A stretch of DNA of 64,000 bases from Archegozetes longisetosus. Taxonomy: Eukaryota; Arthropoda; Arachnida; Sarcoptiformes; Trhypochthoniidae. Under the pieces are notes generated by a model. The model saw only the letters and a list, made by a program, of their open reading frames with translations, was not told where the DNA came from and made no database searches. The position numbers and the translations under genes are program-made. The stretch covers positions 3,644,573 through 3,708,572 of the forward strand of contig JAEMBT020000004.1 of NCBI GenBank assembly GCA_018873245.2. Reading direction: 5' to 3'. Positions 22,392-36,924 of this stretch are shown piece after piece. The first letter of the stretch is position 1, and the number at the start of each line of letters is the position of its first letter.

Positions 22392-25300
22392 CCCTTAAAA
22401 ATGAAAGGTCAAATCAATTTATTATTGTTTATACGACAAACTTCTAAATCTACTATATTAGGAAACGCTTAGTATTTAAATCAATAAATAATAATAATCT
22501 GTATTTTTCTAGTTTTAATAAATATAAGTGAATGCCTCTAACAAAATCCTAACTTATTTTGCAGAATTTAACTTTAAATTAATTCTAAATAAGTTCATTT
22601 TTGGCATTGTCTCAGTGATTTAATGATGATCACATTAGCGATACGGACTTGCTCTCTACTAAAAGGATCTGATTTGAAATAATAGATTGTGTTCAATTTT
22701 GGTATTCTTCAAGTATAGTGCCAACATAGAGTCAAATCGAAGCCTTTCATTCAATGGAATTGCTTTCAAATTTTATGCAATCGATTTGTGAACTTAAACT
22801 TGTAAATTGAAATCCAGTTTTAATTCTTACAAATATTTGAAGGCCTCAATCAAAACAATAATAAATACCGATAACGAATTATAATCGATTCAATCAATGG
22901 TTATAATTTGGACACATTTTAAAGTATTTTTTAGTTATTAAGAATGATTCAATTACTTATCTGTCATCAAATCAATAATTGACGTGAACTTTAGTGAGTA
23001 TAGGCACTAATAAGTAATTTTTATGAACAAATGGTTTTGAAATAGTTTGACTTCAACCAAATTTGGACATAACCTTAAAGCAATTTTATATCTTAATAGG
23101 ATTGAGTATTTGTATTGGAAATGGTGATACTAGTATAGTTTAACTTTTGTCCAAATGCTTCTCCGAACAGTCTCGAAATTTGTACACTTATACTGTTCAA
23201 ATGAATTGAGTTTGCTTCAAATAATTGCGATACCTAGTAATCAATAGTAAAACTGATTCGTTATTAAACTTACTCAATAGAGAGCAATTAACCAATATTT
23301 TACTAATGAATCTACTTTTCAAAAACACATTGCAATGCTTCCAAATTCATGGAGATCTTCTTTCATGTCAAATAGTTGTCTCAAATGATTTTTGTCTTCA
23401 TTTCTTCTATATATTAATATTCTGAAAGTTTTTATTGAATATTAATCGTTTCGAAATGCATTCTAAGCGTAATTAGTCTTGAGGTGATCCATAACTGAAT
23501 AATATTTGGCACATGTCATCACATATCTTCTTATAAAATGATTGATCACTTTTAGTATCACTTCTTAATTGCATTTTTAATCCTATTTGTCATCTTCATG
23601 ATCCTAAGTCATTTAGTTATTAATTAAAGAAATCAAATAATAGACACATTTGACACCAGGTGAAATTTTTATTGAAAATTAAAAAATAGATATCTCTTGT
23701 AATTCACTCATCATTTATGCAGAAGTCTAACAAATCATTTAAATTTAGACCTATCTTTTGTAGTTGAAAAAGTAGACAATTTTATCAAAACTTTGCTTAG
23801 GCTAAAATAATTAAGGATTTACATATTCGAACAAAATGAGGATGGATCGTAACTTAAGTAAAATGCCCTTGTCTCCAGATTACTCTGGAAAAATGTTCAA
23901 AAGTAGAGGAGGCGTATTCAAAATGCTTGAACTTTAGTTTTAAGTCGTGACCTCTAAAGAGACCGTACAAAAAGTTGGAATTCAGTAGACTTCAAAAATC
24001 CATATTTAATTAATAAAACAACATATAAAAATTGCTTAAAATACTTCAAATATGAAGCTACTAAAGTATAATATTGAAATAGTAAAAGTATCACTTGTTA
24101 TCATTAACAACCAGAAGGAAATCCTATTCTTTTTTCAAGAGCCAGAGAAACCAGATTTGTAACTCATTTATTTACTCTGAGAATGAATCAACTCAATAAT
24201 GACTAACAACAATTGTTCCTTTTTAAGAGCAAACTCAAATTTTGATAATCTATTTTCTTGCTTGTAAATGTTTGAAACTATTGATAATGTATCGCTTTCA
24301 TAATGAACTTATAACTTAAATAAAGAAAATAAATCATTAAGTTTGAACTGAAAATTCTGAGCCTCAAACCATTTTGAAACTTTTCAAGTTGCATATATAA
24401 CTAAAAACTACAGTCATCCGAAAGACAACTTACCAAAGCATTTTTTAATTTAGAGTTTTTCATTGCATTGGATACGAAATAAACCTCTTTTCCATTCGAG
24501 CCAAATCATTTTTTTGATATGCTTTCTATTGAATTTCATCAGAAATCGCTCACTGAACACAATTTTTTATGGTTGATAACTTCTTAGTTTGAACTCATTC
24601 TAGGCTAAAATCTTTTGGCAGATTATCTTTAGAATAACTTTAGTTTTAGTTATATGTGCAAATTGAAAAATTTCCAACAAATTATTGGTGGTTTAAAACT
24701 TTCAGTTCAAACTTATATTAGAATCTGAGCTTACTTTTAAAGAGAACAAATTTAATTAGAAAAGGATCTAAAAATAATAGTCAATCATGAACAGAGTAAA
24801 CAGTTTTTGAATGATTTTTAAACTTTTACATTCAATAAACTATTGTTTGTACATATTCGTATACATGTATTATAATCGATTCGCCTAATCTTCGATTCAC
24901 TTTTATGGTCTAAATCTCCAGAAGCAATTTTCAGATGAATAACATGGTGAGATTTTCAGTTGAAATATATTTTTTCGTCCGATTGTACTTCTATAGATTT
25001 TGGCGAAGGAATTTGTTTCTAGTAAATTCCGTTGATATGAACTTTGGAAGTTTATACAATTTTACTTTTTGATAAAGTCCTCTTGGGAGATATGATCCAA
25101 AACTAAAGCCTAAAGATGCTGAACACACGTATTCTACTTCAGAAATTATTTTGAGAGCAATCCGAAGACAGGGGCATTTTTCTCAGCACATTATCCTTTA
25201 TTCAGAAAATGAGATCTTGTCTGTACTCACGAGTCATAAGTTGAGTACCTTTAGCCCATTGTTGGTCAAAAAAATTTGGGCTCATTAGATGAAAGTTGTG

Positions 25301-27202
25301 GTCATAAATCTTATGCATCTTATAGCCAGTTTTATTTAGCAATCACTTAATTGTGCACTTTATATAAGCACATCATTAGATGAGTTTTATTAGAGTGATG
25401 AACGGACGAGATGCTTATGAGTGGTATAAGATTTATGAACCGAAGTTAACTACCCTTTCCTTTTTATGCCCTTTCAATAGCTCGCTTCTCATGCTTTGAC
25501 CCTCAAGAAGCTAATTAACTATCTATGCTTGATTCAGTCTTTTATTCAAAAGTTGCATTTTAGGAAATCAAACGTTAGTCTCGTTTTTTTCAGTAAATCG
25601 TGAATTTATTTCAGATTTTTATATGTGTACAATTTCTGATACTATACTTCTACTTATCTTCTATCAACTTAATTTGCATTTACTGTTATCTTATATGCGT
25701 GCTTTTTTGAATACCAATCTTTCTGTCCTAATATTGCTGGAGATCATACTCAACTTCAAAAGTACGTAGGCTCCATGCGATCAAATGTAGTATAGTCTTA
25801 ACTTTATTAAAAGTTAACATGGTCTACAGTGGCAAAGCCAGAGGAATCAAGTGGGCACAAACCCTCTTTATTTCATTCAGAAATCGTATATCAAAAGTTA
25901 TAACGAAACAGGATTGTACTTCTCTTACAGAAATGAAGTTTATTTTAATTTATCGTAATTACTTGTAGCTGAATATACTATTATTATATTGATAATTACG
26001 ATTTAGCTCAACTGTAACACGAAACCTGTGGAAACCAACTTTGTGCATTCTCACTTAAAATTTTCTGGATATCTGTAACAATCCTGAAACCCAAAGCTTA
26101 CTGGGATCAAGATTATTTAAACTAGTTTAGTCATTTATTAAGTTAAAAACCTGAATAATCTTCAATTTCAAAAAGTATTATGACTTTAATTTCAACTTTA
26201 CATTTATGAATTTTCTATAAAATTTATTTTTAAGCTCATTCAGAATAATGTTTGAAGAGTTTAGTTCTTTACTGATAAACTTGATGTTATGCAAAATTTT
26301 AATTAAAATAAGGAAAATGAATATCTAGAAGTGGCACCACAGGCCAAACCCACCACAGCCTAAGAGCTACTGAGTAATCGCATGATTGAATACAAGTATG
26401 TGTAACTAACTTTATCGTATATTTTGTATGCGACAGAAAAAATGTTATATTCTGTAGTACTTTTGTAGTGATGTATGTTTAAGTTCTCATAATCCCAAAC
26501 GTATGTTTGAAATGCACTTCTCAGACGCCTCGGGGATAAATGCAATTCTTATATAAATAAAAATTTCAATTTTCTCCAACATATTTGAATTGAGCTTCTT
26601 TGACTGGACATTGAAAACAGCGATATATACACATAAGTTGAGGTTGAATATATTTTAGAAAAATCAATAAGGTTTTTGGAAAAATAAACTTTTGCTCCAG
26701 AATTAATTTCAAATGATTCTGTCCAACTAATATTTTATCATATAATTCAAACAAATCACTTATAAGAATAATAATTGATTCGAGAGAATATCTTTTGGTT
26801 GCAAACGGCGAACAAAAAGAAATCAGTAAAAAGAAAAGTTTGTTTAACAAGAAAAATAAAAGATGTTCACACAAACCATGTTATGACGAGAAGATCTTTA
26901 TTGATGTTTGAAAGTCGGACTTAAACATATCGCTAGTTCTTCGCAGCATCTCATTTTAAGTTTGTTTTGCATTTGCAAAACTTTTCATGTATTTTCCTCT
27001 CTGAATTGAAATGAGATTATTTTTTAGGCTTGAGATACAAGAGAATCTCAAACAAGTTTACTTCTTATGAAAATAAACACTTCAAACAGATTTGCATTTC
27101 CGACTTAAGCGTAAGGTTTTGACGCTAGAATAAACTCTAACTAAATGTTCATGAGGACACCAATTTGAGAGATTAATTAGTCGCGAATAAATTTTATTTG
27201 CG
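22392..27202. other. Gene-poor stretch, 4.8 kb
   Basis: AT-rich sequence with no ORF over about 100 codons and no splice-linked coding signal. A 102-codon minus-strand ORF at 26566-26874 has no recognisable motif. A hAT-like terminus lies at 25827. Otherwise I see nothing. Confidence 0.5.
25827..25873 (+). mobile_element. Possible hAT-like transposon terminus
   Basis: CAGTGGCAAAGCCAGAGG is followed by GTGGGCACAAACCC. This is the look of one end of many arthropod hAT elements. The other end was not found with certainty, so only a relic is claimed. Confidence 0.3.
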
Positions 27203-27412
27203 ATAAAAAGTAATCTATTTTTCTCATATTTGAATTACATTTCAATAATAAGATTACTTGCTATTTCAAGTGAGTAGTGATGCGAAAGCTCAACATGATT
27301 AACATTGCATTAAATCACACTACTCTAAGGGTTAGCGTCTTTTGTAATCATATACTATTTTCACTTGAATTACATTCATTTTAACAAAAATAATTACAAG
27401 GCATTTAGGACT
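27203..27412 (+). repeat. Diverged duplicated non-coding block, copy 1
   Basis: Co-linear with 30271-30491. Shared landmarks in the same order are TAATCTATTTT, GAATAATAA-like runs, ACTCTAAGGGTTAGC, GTAATCAT, ATTTTCACTTGAATT and ATTACAAGGC..T..GGACT. It has many substitutions and indels, so it is an old duplication. Confidence 0.65.
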
Positions 27413-29339
27413 ATCGAAAACTAATAGGAAACTTGAGTCAAAGTTAGAAAATTTATATATTTGTCATAGAATTTAACACCTCACCCAAACACTTGAAAAA
27501 TCGGATCATTTCATTTTCAAGGGCATTCATGCATCAAGCTAACTGCAAAACAGAGTTAACTGTAATATGTACTTTGATTTGTGGCCAGTATAGATATAAA
27601 TTATACTCGTATAGCTCAGGGTTAGCTGAATAACGTTTTCGTTGAGCCTAAATGCGAAAAGCGAATGATTAAATGATTTGCCGAAAGTGTTCAAAAAATA
27701 AGCAACTTATTGATTTCAGTACTGAGTCAATTATTTGTTAATAATATTTTTAAAAATAGTTCAGCTCTTCAATCAATTTATAGAGAAAACTAATATTAAA
27801 ATCTAATAAAAGCTTATTAACCCTTGAATCGTATCGAATGATACGTTAAAATAGCTTTACAAAGTCATTAAACTCATAAAACTTAATGGTTTGAATGGAA
27901 ACTGAAAATAGAATCACCAGAACTCATAAATATCTCTTTTAAAGAAAATTGTTCAATAACTTTTATATAACATTGTCGGATTCCAAGAATTTAATTATTA
28001 TATTTGTTAAAGACTGTTCCAAAAAGCTTACCAACTTTGAAGTTTGACTAGTTATTCGTTAGTCAATCAAATAATTATTCAGTGTTGACAATTATTAGCT
28101 CAACTTTCAGTTGTTTAAAATTGCGTTCACTCAGAAAATCTATCTTAAAGCAAAAAAATGAAATTTTCTAAAAAAATGAACAAAGCTATTTTATAGAAAT
28201 AAGCAGAACCTTGAAAATTTGATATGATTTGAATTGATACAAAGCATATGGGGTTCTTGCTTTTCAGGTAAGTAAGCTTAAGCCCACTTTCAGTTAAAAC
28301 TGGTCCAGAATTATTCCCATATTAGATTACTTAACAACCATTTTTTAGAATCTAATTCTGATGTTTAATTTAATGAAAATCCAAAAATTTGAATTTACAA
28401 ATTTTTACATAATGAATATAGCTTTGTTTTGTGATTTCGAAGATTTTTTATACTTTTCGTTTTATTTCAACTTTTCTAGCTGAAATTATACCAAACAAAA
28501 AGTTCAATAATTCACGCCATTGAATAAATGTTACATCAATTTATTAGTTATTAAACTTTAAAGTTTAGTTATATAGGTCTTTGGAAAAAGTTTTATTTAT
28601 ATTGTCCGTTTGAATTATAATTCAAATTTATAGTTTAAATCTTATTGTTAAAGTTTAAATCTCATGCATTCATGGCTAAAACCGCTAATCTCAGATCAAG
28701 TAGTTCTACAGCTGGTACTTTGAGTCGAATCTAAAGTGGACTTTAGAACCAGAAGTGATTAAAAGTTGTATTGAAATTTTGAATTAAATTGAGCCTAAAC
28801 ACTTGAGTTTTACAAATGAAATCTTATGGAGTAATAACTTCTTTCTTCACATTTTTATCTATCACGAATTGTCAAACAAGAATATGACTTACTAAACTAT
28901 GTAGTTTCTTATTCTGGATAAGACCCAAAATCGAAAATTCTAACATGTGTTACACATTGTTTTGAAGCTTATGCTGAATAGAATTCAAAGAGATTATTTG
29001 CATCTCTATATATGCAATAACGAACGGAATATTTGATTTCACATTCGATCTTATTCGAGATTTCGATTTAACTTTTAATCACCTCTGCTTCTAAGGTCCA
29101 CTTTAGATTCGACTCGAAACATCAGTAAATCATACTCTTTAATTGTGCTGATTTTCAAGAGAATTGAGCTATCGTGTGACATCTAAATAATTTTATGAAA
29201 TTTGGTTTACCAATTACAAATTTTTGATGAATGCTAATGTCCTTCTGTATCTTGGTCGTTGTTCTAAACTACGATGTTTTCCGTTTATTTAAAACAGTTT
29301 AGGCATCTCTTAATACTCTTTTATGTTTTATTTTTTAGT

Positions 29340-30290
29340 CTGGAAATTTATCCAAATCAATATTTGGTGAGCTCACTCGAAAAATTGGTCAATAAATCGG
29401 ATTCTATTTAGGATAATGCTGCATTCCTTTTAAGTTGCATATTATGTACAGAAGATTAACCCAAATTCTAATCGTTTTTAATATGAAAGCTAATAAACTA
29501 TAAATTAAAGTGATTTTGCATATCACAAACTTTTCTTAAATACTCCAATTTTTCTGTTTATATACTTTAAGGCACAAACTCAAACAGAAACGAATAGATT
29601 ATTAAAGGAATGAATAACAATTTAAAAGAACTTTCAGTTTTTACACATTGATAAAATCAGATGCTGAAAATTATGCTGAAAATTAAGCTGGAAATTCAGT
29701 CAAAACTAATTATAAATTAATATTAAGTAAGAATTTTGACTCACTATTACAGGTGAAGAGAATGTTATTAAATGAGAAATAATTTTTAAGAGTTTTTAAT
29801 ACATTTGAAGACCTGCAAAATAGAAAAGCGACATAATGAGGGAAATAAAACTGGTGCCAAACTTTTGCTAAAACTCTATAATCTTCTAATATTTTCAATT
29901 AATCGGATCAAAATTTATCTTAATTGAAACGAAGTATTTATTTTACGAAAATAAAGAAACTAAATTTGAATGAAATACTTACTCACTTGAAGCTCAAACC
30001 ACGTGACAGATTAGAGTGGAAGGGAAAAGCAAATTAGTTATAGTTAGTGAAGATGCAACAGGAAGCTTCTACACTTCTTCAAGCTAGTAATAATTTAGAT
30101 CTTTAAAAATTAATATTTGGTGAGGTACAGGCAGGAACACTTGGTTTCCATTCACTTGAGTAGTAAATTGACTTTTTACCTTCAATATTCTTAGTTGGTT
30201 GACAATTAGAAGAATACAAATATTAATTGTTACAACATTGGCCATCATTCTAATGATTACCATCTTTTATAATAAAAAATAATCTATTTT
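29340..30290 (+). pseudogene. Decayed syntaxin pseudogene that keeps introns
   Basis: Co-linear with syntaxin exons 2 to 6. Around 29372 the reading LEKLVNK matches exon 2 (LERLVNQ) but runs into a stop. At 29570-29650 AGGCACAAACTC and AAAAGAACTTTCA match exon 3. At 29755-29830 GAAGAGAATGTTATTAAATG and GAAGACCTGCAAA match exon 4. At 29935-30085 a stretch matches the start of exon 5. At 30205-30260 AAATATTAATTGTTACAAC, followed by more diverged sequence, matches the anchor exon. Spacing between these blocks resembles the parent's short introns, so the copy arose from genomic DNA and not from an mRNA. Every exon has stops or frameshifts, and most of the SNARE motif is unrecognisable. It lies 7-8 kb downstream of the parent in the same orientation. 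Confidence 0.72.
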
Positions 30291-30491
30291 CTCAAACAGT
30301 TCGAAATGCATTTGAATAATAAAACAAATTTACGTTTGAACTGAGTAATGGTGTTGAGGCTCGACACGATTATGAAAGTACCAAACAATATAATACTCTA
30401 AGGGTTAGCATCTTTTCTAAATTTGTAATCATTTATTATTTTCACTTGAATTGTGTTCGCTTTACATAACTCATTACAAGGCTTTTGGACT
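30271..30491 (+). repeat. Diverged duplicated non-coding block, copy 2
   Basis: Partner of 27203-27412. It begins just where the anchor exon of the syntaxin pseudogene ends, so it may be part of the flank that was duplicated with it. Confidence 0.65.
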
Positions 30492-33400
30492 TTTGGCATA
30501 TTAAAAGTGAGCGACTATAGCAAGTTGGAAACATAGTTACAAAGTTTGGAGCCTTTCTTGTAAATAATACAACACTTAAGCCAAACATTTTTGAAAGTTT
30601 CAGGAAAAAACATTAAATTTTATAAAAATCATCAGTTTTTGTTATATTGTTTGTGTAACACATGTCTTATCGTCTTTTGAGCAAAGAGTCAAACTGTGCG
30701 AAAGGTCTTTCAACTTAAACAGAAACAAGTTGATCATTTATTCTAGTGCTAAGCCATGCTTCAAATAATCGTTTTGACAAAAAAATTTTGAATTTTCAAT
30801 TTTCCCAAAATAACTTTTCTATGTTTTGTTTATCCTTTTTGAAAAATTTGACTCGCTTTTCATTTGGCTAAATATTTAATCCTAGTTTAAACTTATTTTA
30901 TTTGAAATGTTTCAAAAATTATATCAATATTAGATTGAGTTAAAGTGATTTCCATTACTAACAATTTGTAAGACTGCTCAGCATATTTTTCGATTTATTC
31001 GATTAAAATTTTTGAATAGATTCGTTCTTCTTATATGCAACTCTGATTCTTGGCCCATTCTTGAAGTCTCCATACAAGTTTATAGCAATAGTCAAATCAA
31101 TTGTTCAGATTACGATAAATGTAAGATTGATATTTATTTTCGAATAATTCAGCTATTAATTGACAACCGAATATAGAATAATTATCAAAGAACTAGTGTT
31201 TTGAAGAATACAATTGAAATTTTTCATAATTTTTCATAATAATCATGAAAATAACGAAAAGTTAATAAAAATTCAGGATCAATTACTAAAAATTACGAAT
31301 ATTTAGATGAAAAATATTAATCGATTGATAATTATATTAAAAACAATAGTGATATTGAAGAATACAAGAGTATTGATGACATCAAAGATATCATTTCCAT
31401 AGATATTAACGAATATAATAAATAGGTCTTAGTAATATAAGTAATAATTAGTAAAGAAATATTGAGGTCTTTAAAGTAAAGACATCAATTGTATTGATAT
31501 TAATTATACGCAAAATAAGCTCATATTTAATGAAAGTTTACGAAAACTATAAAAAAGTCGATTACTCAATTGTAAAAACAGGCAATATTGATGAACAAAA
31601 TAATGGATTAACTCACGAAAAGTCCTCATATAATAGTTGGAAAAGTAATAATAGTAATAAATTAACGCAAACAAACAAACTAAACAGATACGAACAGTAT
31701 GCTCAAATTGGATTACGTGCATGCAAAATTGAAGCAAATAATTAGTAAAATTCAGGTGCTTTTGACTTTATTGTGGACAAAGTTTAAGACAAGAGTCTTT
31801 TAGAAAACTATAATTTGATTAATTTAAGATTAAAAGCGTTTGTGAATGTAAACATGTCATAAAAGATTTACTTAAAAAATTGATTTAGGGCATGAATCGA
31901 GAAGAAATCGAGACGTCACTTGAATCGATGTCTTAAAGTACATAAAACTAGAACATTACTTAGATTCTATTGACCAACTCGTTCCGGAGAAAAAATATGC
32001 ACTTCTAGTGAATGTGATCCGGCTTTTAGCTAAAAACTAGTCTGAAAGTTCATGCTGTCAGATAGTCGCATTGAAGCATTTGAATATGATTGCGAACAAT
32101 TTAGTTAAACATTCGTTACTTGGGCTCAACTGAAGAAGCGAGTTAACTCAATGCATAGACTAAATAATATGTATGAATTTAATTATTGTGAACAAAAGTT
32201 CATGTAAGCTACTTTCTCATCAAAATTATTTGTAATACTTCCATAAAAAATAACCATTAAAATTAAATTTAAGCTGAATTTATTCAAGCTAGGTAACTTG
32301 ACTGGGGAAACTTAAACCCTTTTATTAATTAATATAAATGTCTAATTATTTCGAACAATTTTTCTTAATCCTTAAGTAAATACTTATAATAAGCTTTTTA
32401 ATGATTATTCTTTCAAGTTTTCTCTAGAAATGTTAATAATCATTAATTATTCATTGACTTCCAAAATTTATGGTTTAAAATCATCGTTTAATTGGTTTCT
32501 AGCAATAATCAAATCTGAATACAATTTTGTAGGACTAATCAAGAATCGCTTATATTCAAAGATTTTGAATTCAATTAATTACTAAATCTTTTAGTTTCGA
32601 ACTATTAATATTATTCGTGCATTTTCTGATATAAAAATTCAAACCTGTATTGAAGCACTTAAAAAATGTCTAAGATTTCAAAAATAGCCTTGCAAATTTC
32701 CACAAACTCAGCATCAACAGAACTAAATTTCATCAAGAAGTCGTTTAAGCTACGACTCACTATTGAAGATGACGCTCGTACTCGAACTTTAAGTTTGATC
32801 TCGTGAACGAAAACATTAGCGCATTTTAGAACAATAAGTGGCAAAGCCAAAAATTGACTCCATTTCTTATCTTTCAATTCCTTATTTTTATTAAACTTTT
32901 GCCTTTCGTAAAATAAAGCAACTGAATAAGAATTTATTGACATCTTCTCTTAAATCATCGTCGGACTAAAAGATGATATATCTAACAAACGTGAGGACAA
33001 CCTGAGAGTCAACAAAAGTTGGAGAATGAAGATTAAGAAGTCTCTCGAGGAATCAGAGTCAAAGAATGATACACACAATATATGGTATGGTATCGCTGAT
33101 GGATAAACCGAAGATTTGGCAGCAAATCTTAAGACATCTAATCTATAAATACATTATGTACTATTCTAATAGAATCAATCACTAAATAAGCAATTTTGTC
33201 ATGACATCCAGTTTATTTCATAACTTATCAACTGATCAATAGTTCAATTAAAATAGGGTCAAGTAATCATATTTGAGAAAGCCGTTTTCAGCTATTTATG
33301 TGATATTTGTAATAGAATAGGAGCAGTGTCGTAGAAAGCAAATTTATCTAGATGGAGCACAAATCCAAGATTCGACTCAAATAATGGGTAACAAATACTA

Positions 33401-35146
33401 GATCTTATTGTAACTAGATTTATAACTGAATCGACTTGATTTATATTAGAACGTTTAAGTTTTGCTCAGTTTTACACTCAATTAGTCAATGGAATGAGAA
33501 TTTGTGATGGGGAATGAATTCCTTCACCCCTAACAGTTATGGCAGTCAATAAGAGGTTCATGACATGTCAACTAAGCTTGTTACATGAATTTTGCAAAGT
33601 ATTAGTTATTTTTTGCCGGAAAAAATGCAAAGCTAGAGATCTACTCTTATTTACTTTATTACAATAATTGTAATCGTAAATCGATTATAGCGTTTCTGTT
33701 TAACTCCAATGCTTTCCTATTTTTAATACTTAGAGAAAAGCTATAACTTGTATGACTCACGAGCCGAGTTCTCACTGCCAGCAACGCATTAATGTTCAGA
33801 AAACACTTTTTTCAATGATTTGCAAAATAAGGAGCTATATGATTTTAGTGAAGCTCATAAAAAGTTTATTAATAGACGAAAATATAATTGTTGAACTAAC
33901 GATTAGTTGCGCTGATTAGTTTCTGATATTTAACTGAAAAAAGTAAGTTCTATAAAGTATAACACTTAGTTTGCTCTGACAATAGGATCAAAATCGGGCC
34001 GTTGCAGAACCTTAAGCTTAAAGCAACAATTTCTCGCTTTATCATCAATATTTCACGCATCCTTAGCTTAACATAAGTTATTCTACAAACAAACTATGTT
34101 ATTAAGAACTCGCTCAGCATTGGAGGACTCTCTTTCATGCATATTCTCGAGTATTGTTCATGAATTTTAGGAAATAACTAATTAAAATATTAATTATGCA
34201 TCTGTGTAATTAATACGATTGAGCTTCAGCTCAACGATCATTAGGAAAGATTTATTTGCAGAATCTCTTGTGTCGAAATAAAATCCAATTTGCTATTGAA
34301 TATGTCAGTAAGTTTAGTAATTTTTGTATATCTGTACCAATTTTATTATGCCATCACATAAATAAAATTCAGACAGAATACGGGCGGCAAAAGATTTACA
34401 TTGAATACTCTTGCAAAAACAGTCCATTATTCACTGAAAAGAAGTGGAGCACAGTTTCGCCTAAATAAAACTTTACAGAATGTCTTCAATTGAGAGCATT
34501 GTCATGAATCTGATCGGAATCTCGATTCTATTTTTGGATACGCTTTTGAATAAAGCTACGAAATCACTGACTATGAAGTAAAATATGCATTAAAACTGTT
34601 TAATTTATAAAACATAGTCATATTAAGGGTAAAAATGATTGTTAAACATAAGAAAGTGAGAGCAGTTTGAAGTCTAAGCAGCTTGCGCAAAAGAGATTTG
34701 ACTGTATATAAAGTTTTAGCATTTTTCCATATCAACACAAACTCATGGAATTTTTCAATTGCAAATATTTTAACGCAAATAAAGTGCAGCGCAAAAACTT
34801 GCTGAAAAGACTTTCCGAAAAGAAGCTCTGTTTTCGTTTAGTCTTCAATTCAGTTGAACACATCTTCACTATTGGATGCCATTTGTTTAAGAAAAACAAA
34901 ACAAATGCATAGCTCGAAATGAATAGAAAAGTTTGCATAAAAAATAAGATTAAGAAAATTGAATTTTGTATGGTTTGAAATACTTATTTTCATGCAAAGA
35001 CATGATATACTGATTATGATTTTTATGCAAAGCTATGGTTTCGATAATGCCATTTCAGATTTGCCTAGAATTAAGAGCAAAATCATTTTTAGGCCAAACA
35101 GATTAACTCCAAATACATCTTTCATAGGATCACATTTCCTAAAATA

Positions 35147-35150
<4 letters not shown>
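30492..35150. other. Gene-poor stretch, 4.7 kb
   Basis: Mostly AT-rich and featureless. Two parts are less random. One is 31900-32220, where broken frames read ALLVNVIRLLAKN and WAQLKKRVNSMHRL, faintly like a retrotransposon gag. The other is 32659-32943, a 94-codon minus-strand ORF without known motifs. Neither is good enough to call a gene. Confidence 0.4.

Positions 35151-35226
<76 letters not shown>
35151..35226. repeat. (CT)34 microsatellite
   Basis: Perfect CT tract from 35151 to 35218 (68 bp), then one interruption and a few more units. It creates an artefactual ORF reading repeated Arg-Glu on the minus strand. Confidence 0.98.
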
Positions 35227-36924
35227 TAGTCTTACTCACGCATAACACTGAGTCCATGTCAATGACAAGATTGTTGTTTGATTTGAAGTATAAAAGAAAA
35301 GGAGAGAAAATGAGAAAAAAGTTGAAGCCTGCGAATGACATAAACTCTAATTTTGTCTTTCAATCTTATGTTTTCGTTAGTCGAACGTCAAAAAGCAGTG
35401 AATTTCTGTTGAAAACCAACAAAACAGCATTAATGATCAAATAAGAGGGCATTTATTGCCATCATTTTTCCTTTTGATGCCTTATTTCTATTTGTCTGCT
35501 CTGTTTGGTCAAAGCGTTATTATATTCAATACGTATGAACTCGAACTACATACGAACAAGTAGTACAGAATAATTGCTTTTCACAAATAAAATAAACTTT
35601 GATTGAGTCAAACCTCAGTTTTATGTAGAAGTCAATCCTGTTTATTTAAGTTTCATTCATATTTTCATTCAAACTGAACATTGAATTCATAAATTTAAAC
35701 ATTGTTTCAAAAGCACTTAAGATCATAAGTGAAAATGTTGTCTATAAATAAGGTTATAATAGAATATTTAACATAAAAACGAACCGAATTTATAGGTTTT
35801 ATTACTATAAATAAAAGACTTTGAGTGAAATGAATGCTAGTGTTTGAACAAAATAAGAATAAACAATAAGTTTGTGATGTGAACAAACTTTTGATTTGAA
35901 AGCAATAAATTCTATTTTCAACTCTATTAAAGATTTGAGTCGAACATTTTTTTCAGTTTTATTGAGTTTCGAGAAATTGAATGCATGGAAAAGCTTTTTA
36001 TAAATCCATATTTTTCTGGGAATAATAAATAAAATTGTGAATAAGACTCACTAGACTTTTATCACTTCTAGAATATTGATTTTAAGAATTGTTATTTGGA
36101 CTTGAAGTCACCTAAAAATCATTTTTTGAGCCGACAAACAGTTTTCAAATGATTTATTAAAACTCGACATGAATTTTAAATTATTATAAAATGTATTACC
36201 AACTCAAATAGACGTAAAAACAAGAAAAGCTAAGCAAATTTGTAGCTAACAAACATATCAATACTGATATAATGAGAATATAAGATAGTATTATATTTTT
36301 AAAAGCAAAAATTTCAAATTAAAATTTTGTGCGCCCATAATCATAAAGGGGTTAAAGAAACCATGAATAAGAAGATTAAACCATTTTTCAAAAGTAGATC
36401 ATTATTTAGGAAACGGCTTCAAACGATTAAAAAATATATAAACTCATTCGGAATTTTATCATTTTATCCCTCAGTTATTCTAATGCGTCGATCGACTGAC
36501 TCGTTTACAAAACTTATTAATTTGTTAAAACCTTTCGAAAATCATAAGCTTGACGTCCAAATGTCGCAATAAAATTAGAGGCAATTTCGGATAATAGTGA
36601 CTATAAATCGATAGATAAACGGATACTATTTTGTTGACTCGTTATGTCACTTATATTCTAGTGATGTTTGGCAAAAGTTGAGTGATCGCCTCACTCATTA
36701 ATTGTTTGAATAAATTGTTCAACGCACTATAGTTTACATTTGAGTCCAGATTTAGTCAGCATTTATCACATTTGCAATTCTAATCATACTTCTTCTTCAA
36801 TAATGTCTGCCTTTTGCTCTTATTCTTCGCTAAATCGATTAAACTTATGATAATTTGTTCTCCAATTGGAATCAGTTTTATAGCTCGTTCTTCAGTTGAA
36901 GGACTTGTAGGAAAATTATGTTAT

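Noticed and set aside
26566-26874. 102-codon minus-strand ORF
   Set aside because: Leu/Phe/Lys-rich low-complexity reading, no motif, no splice context.
35033-35341. 102-codon minus-strand ORF with a long Arg-Glu run
   Set aside because: It is only the translation of the (CT)34 microsatellite.
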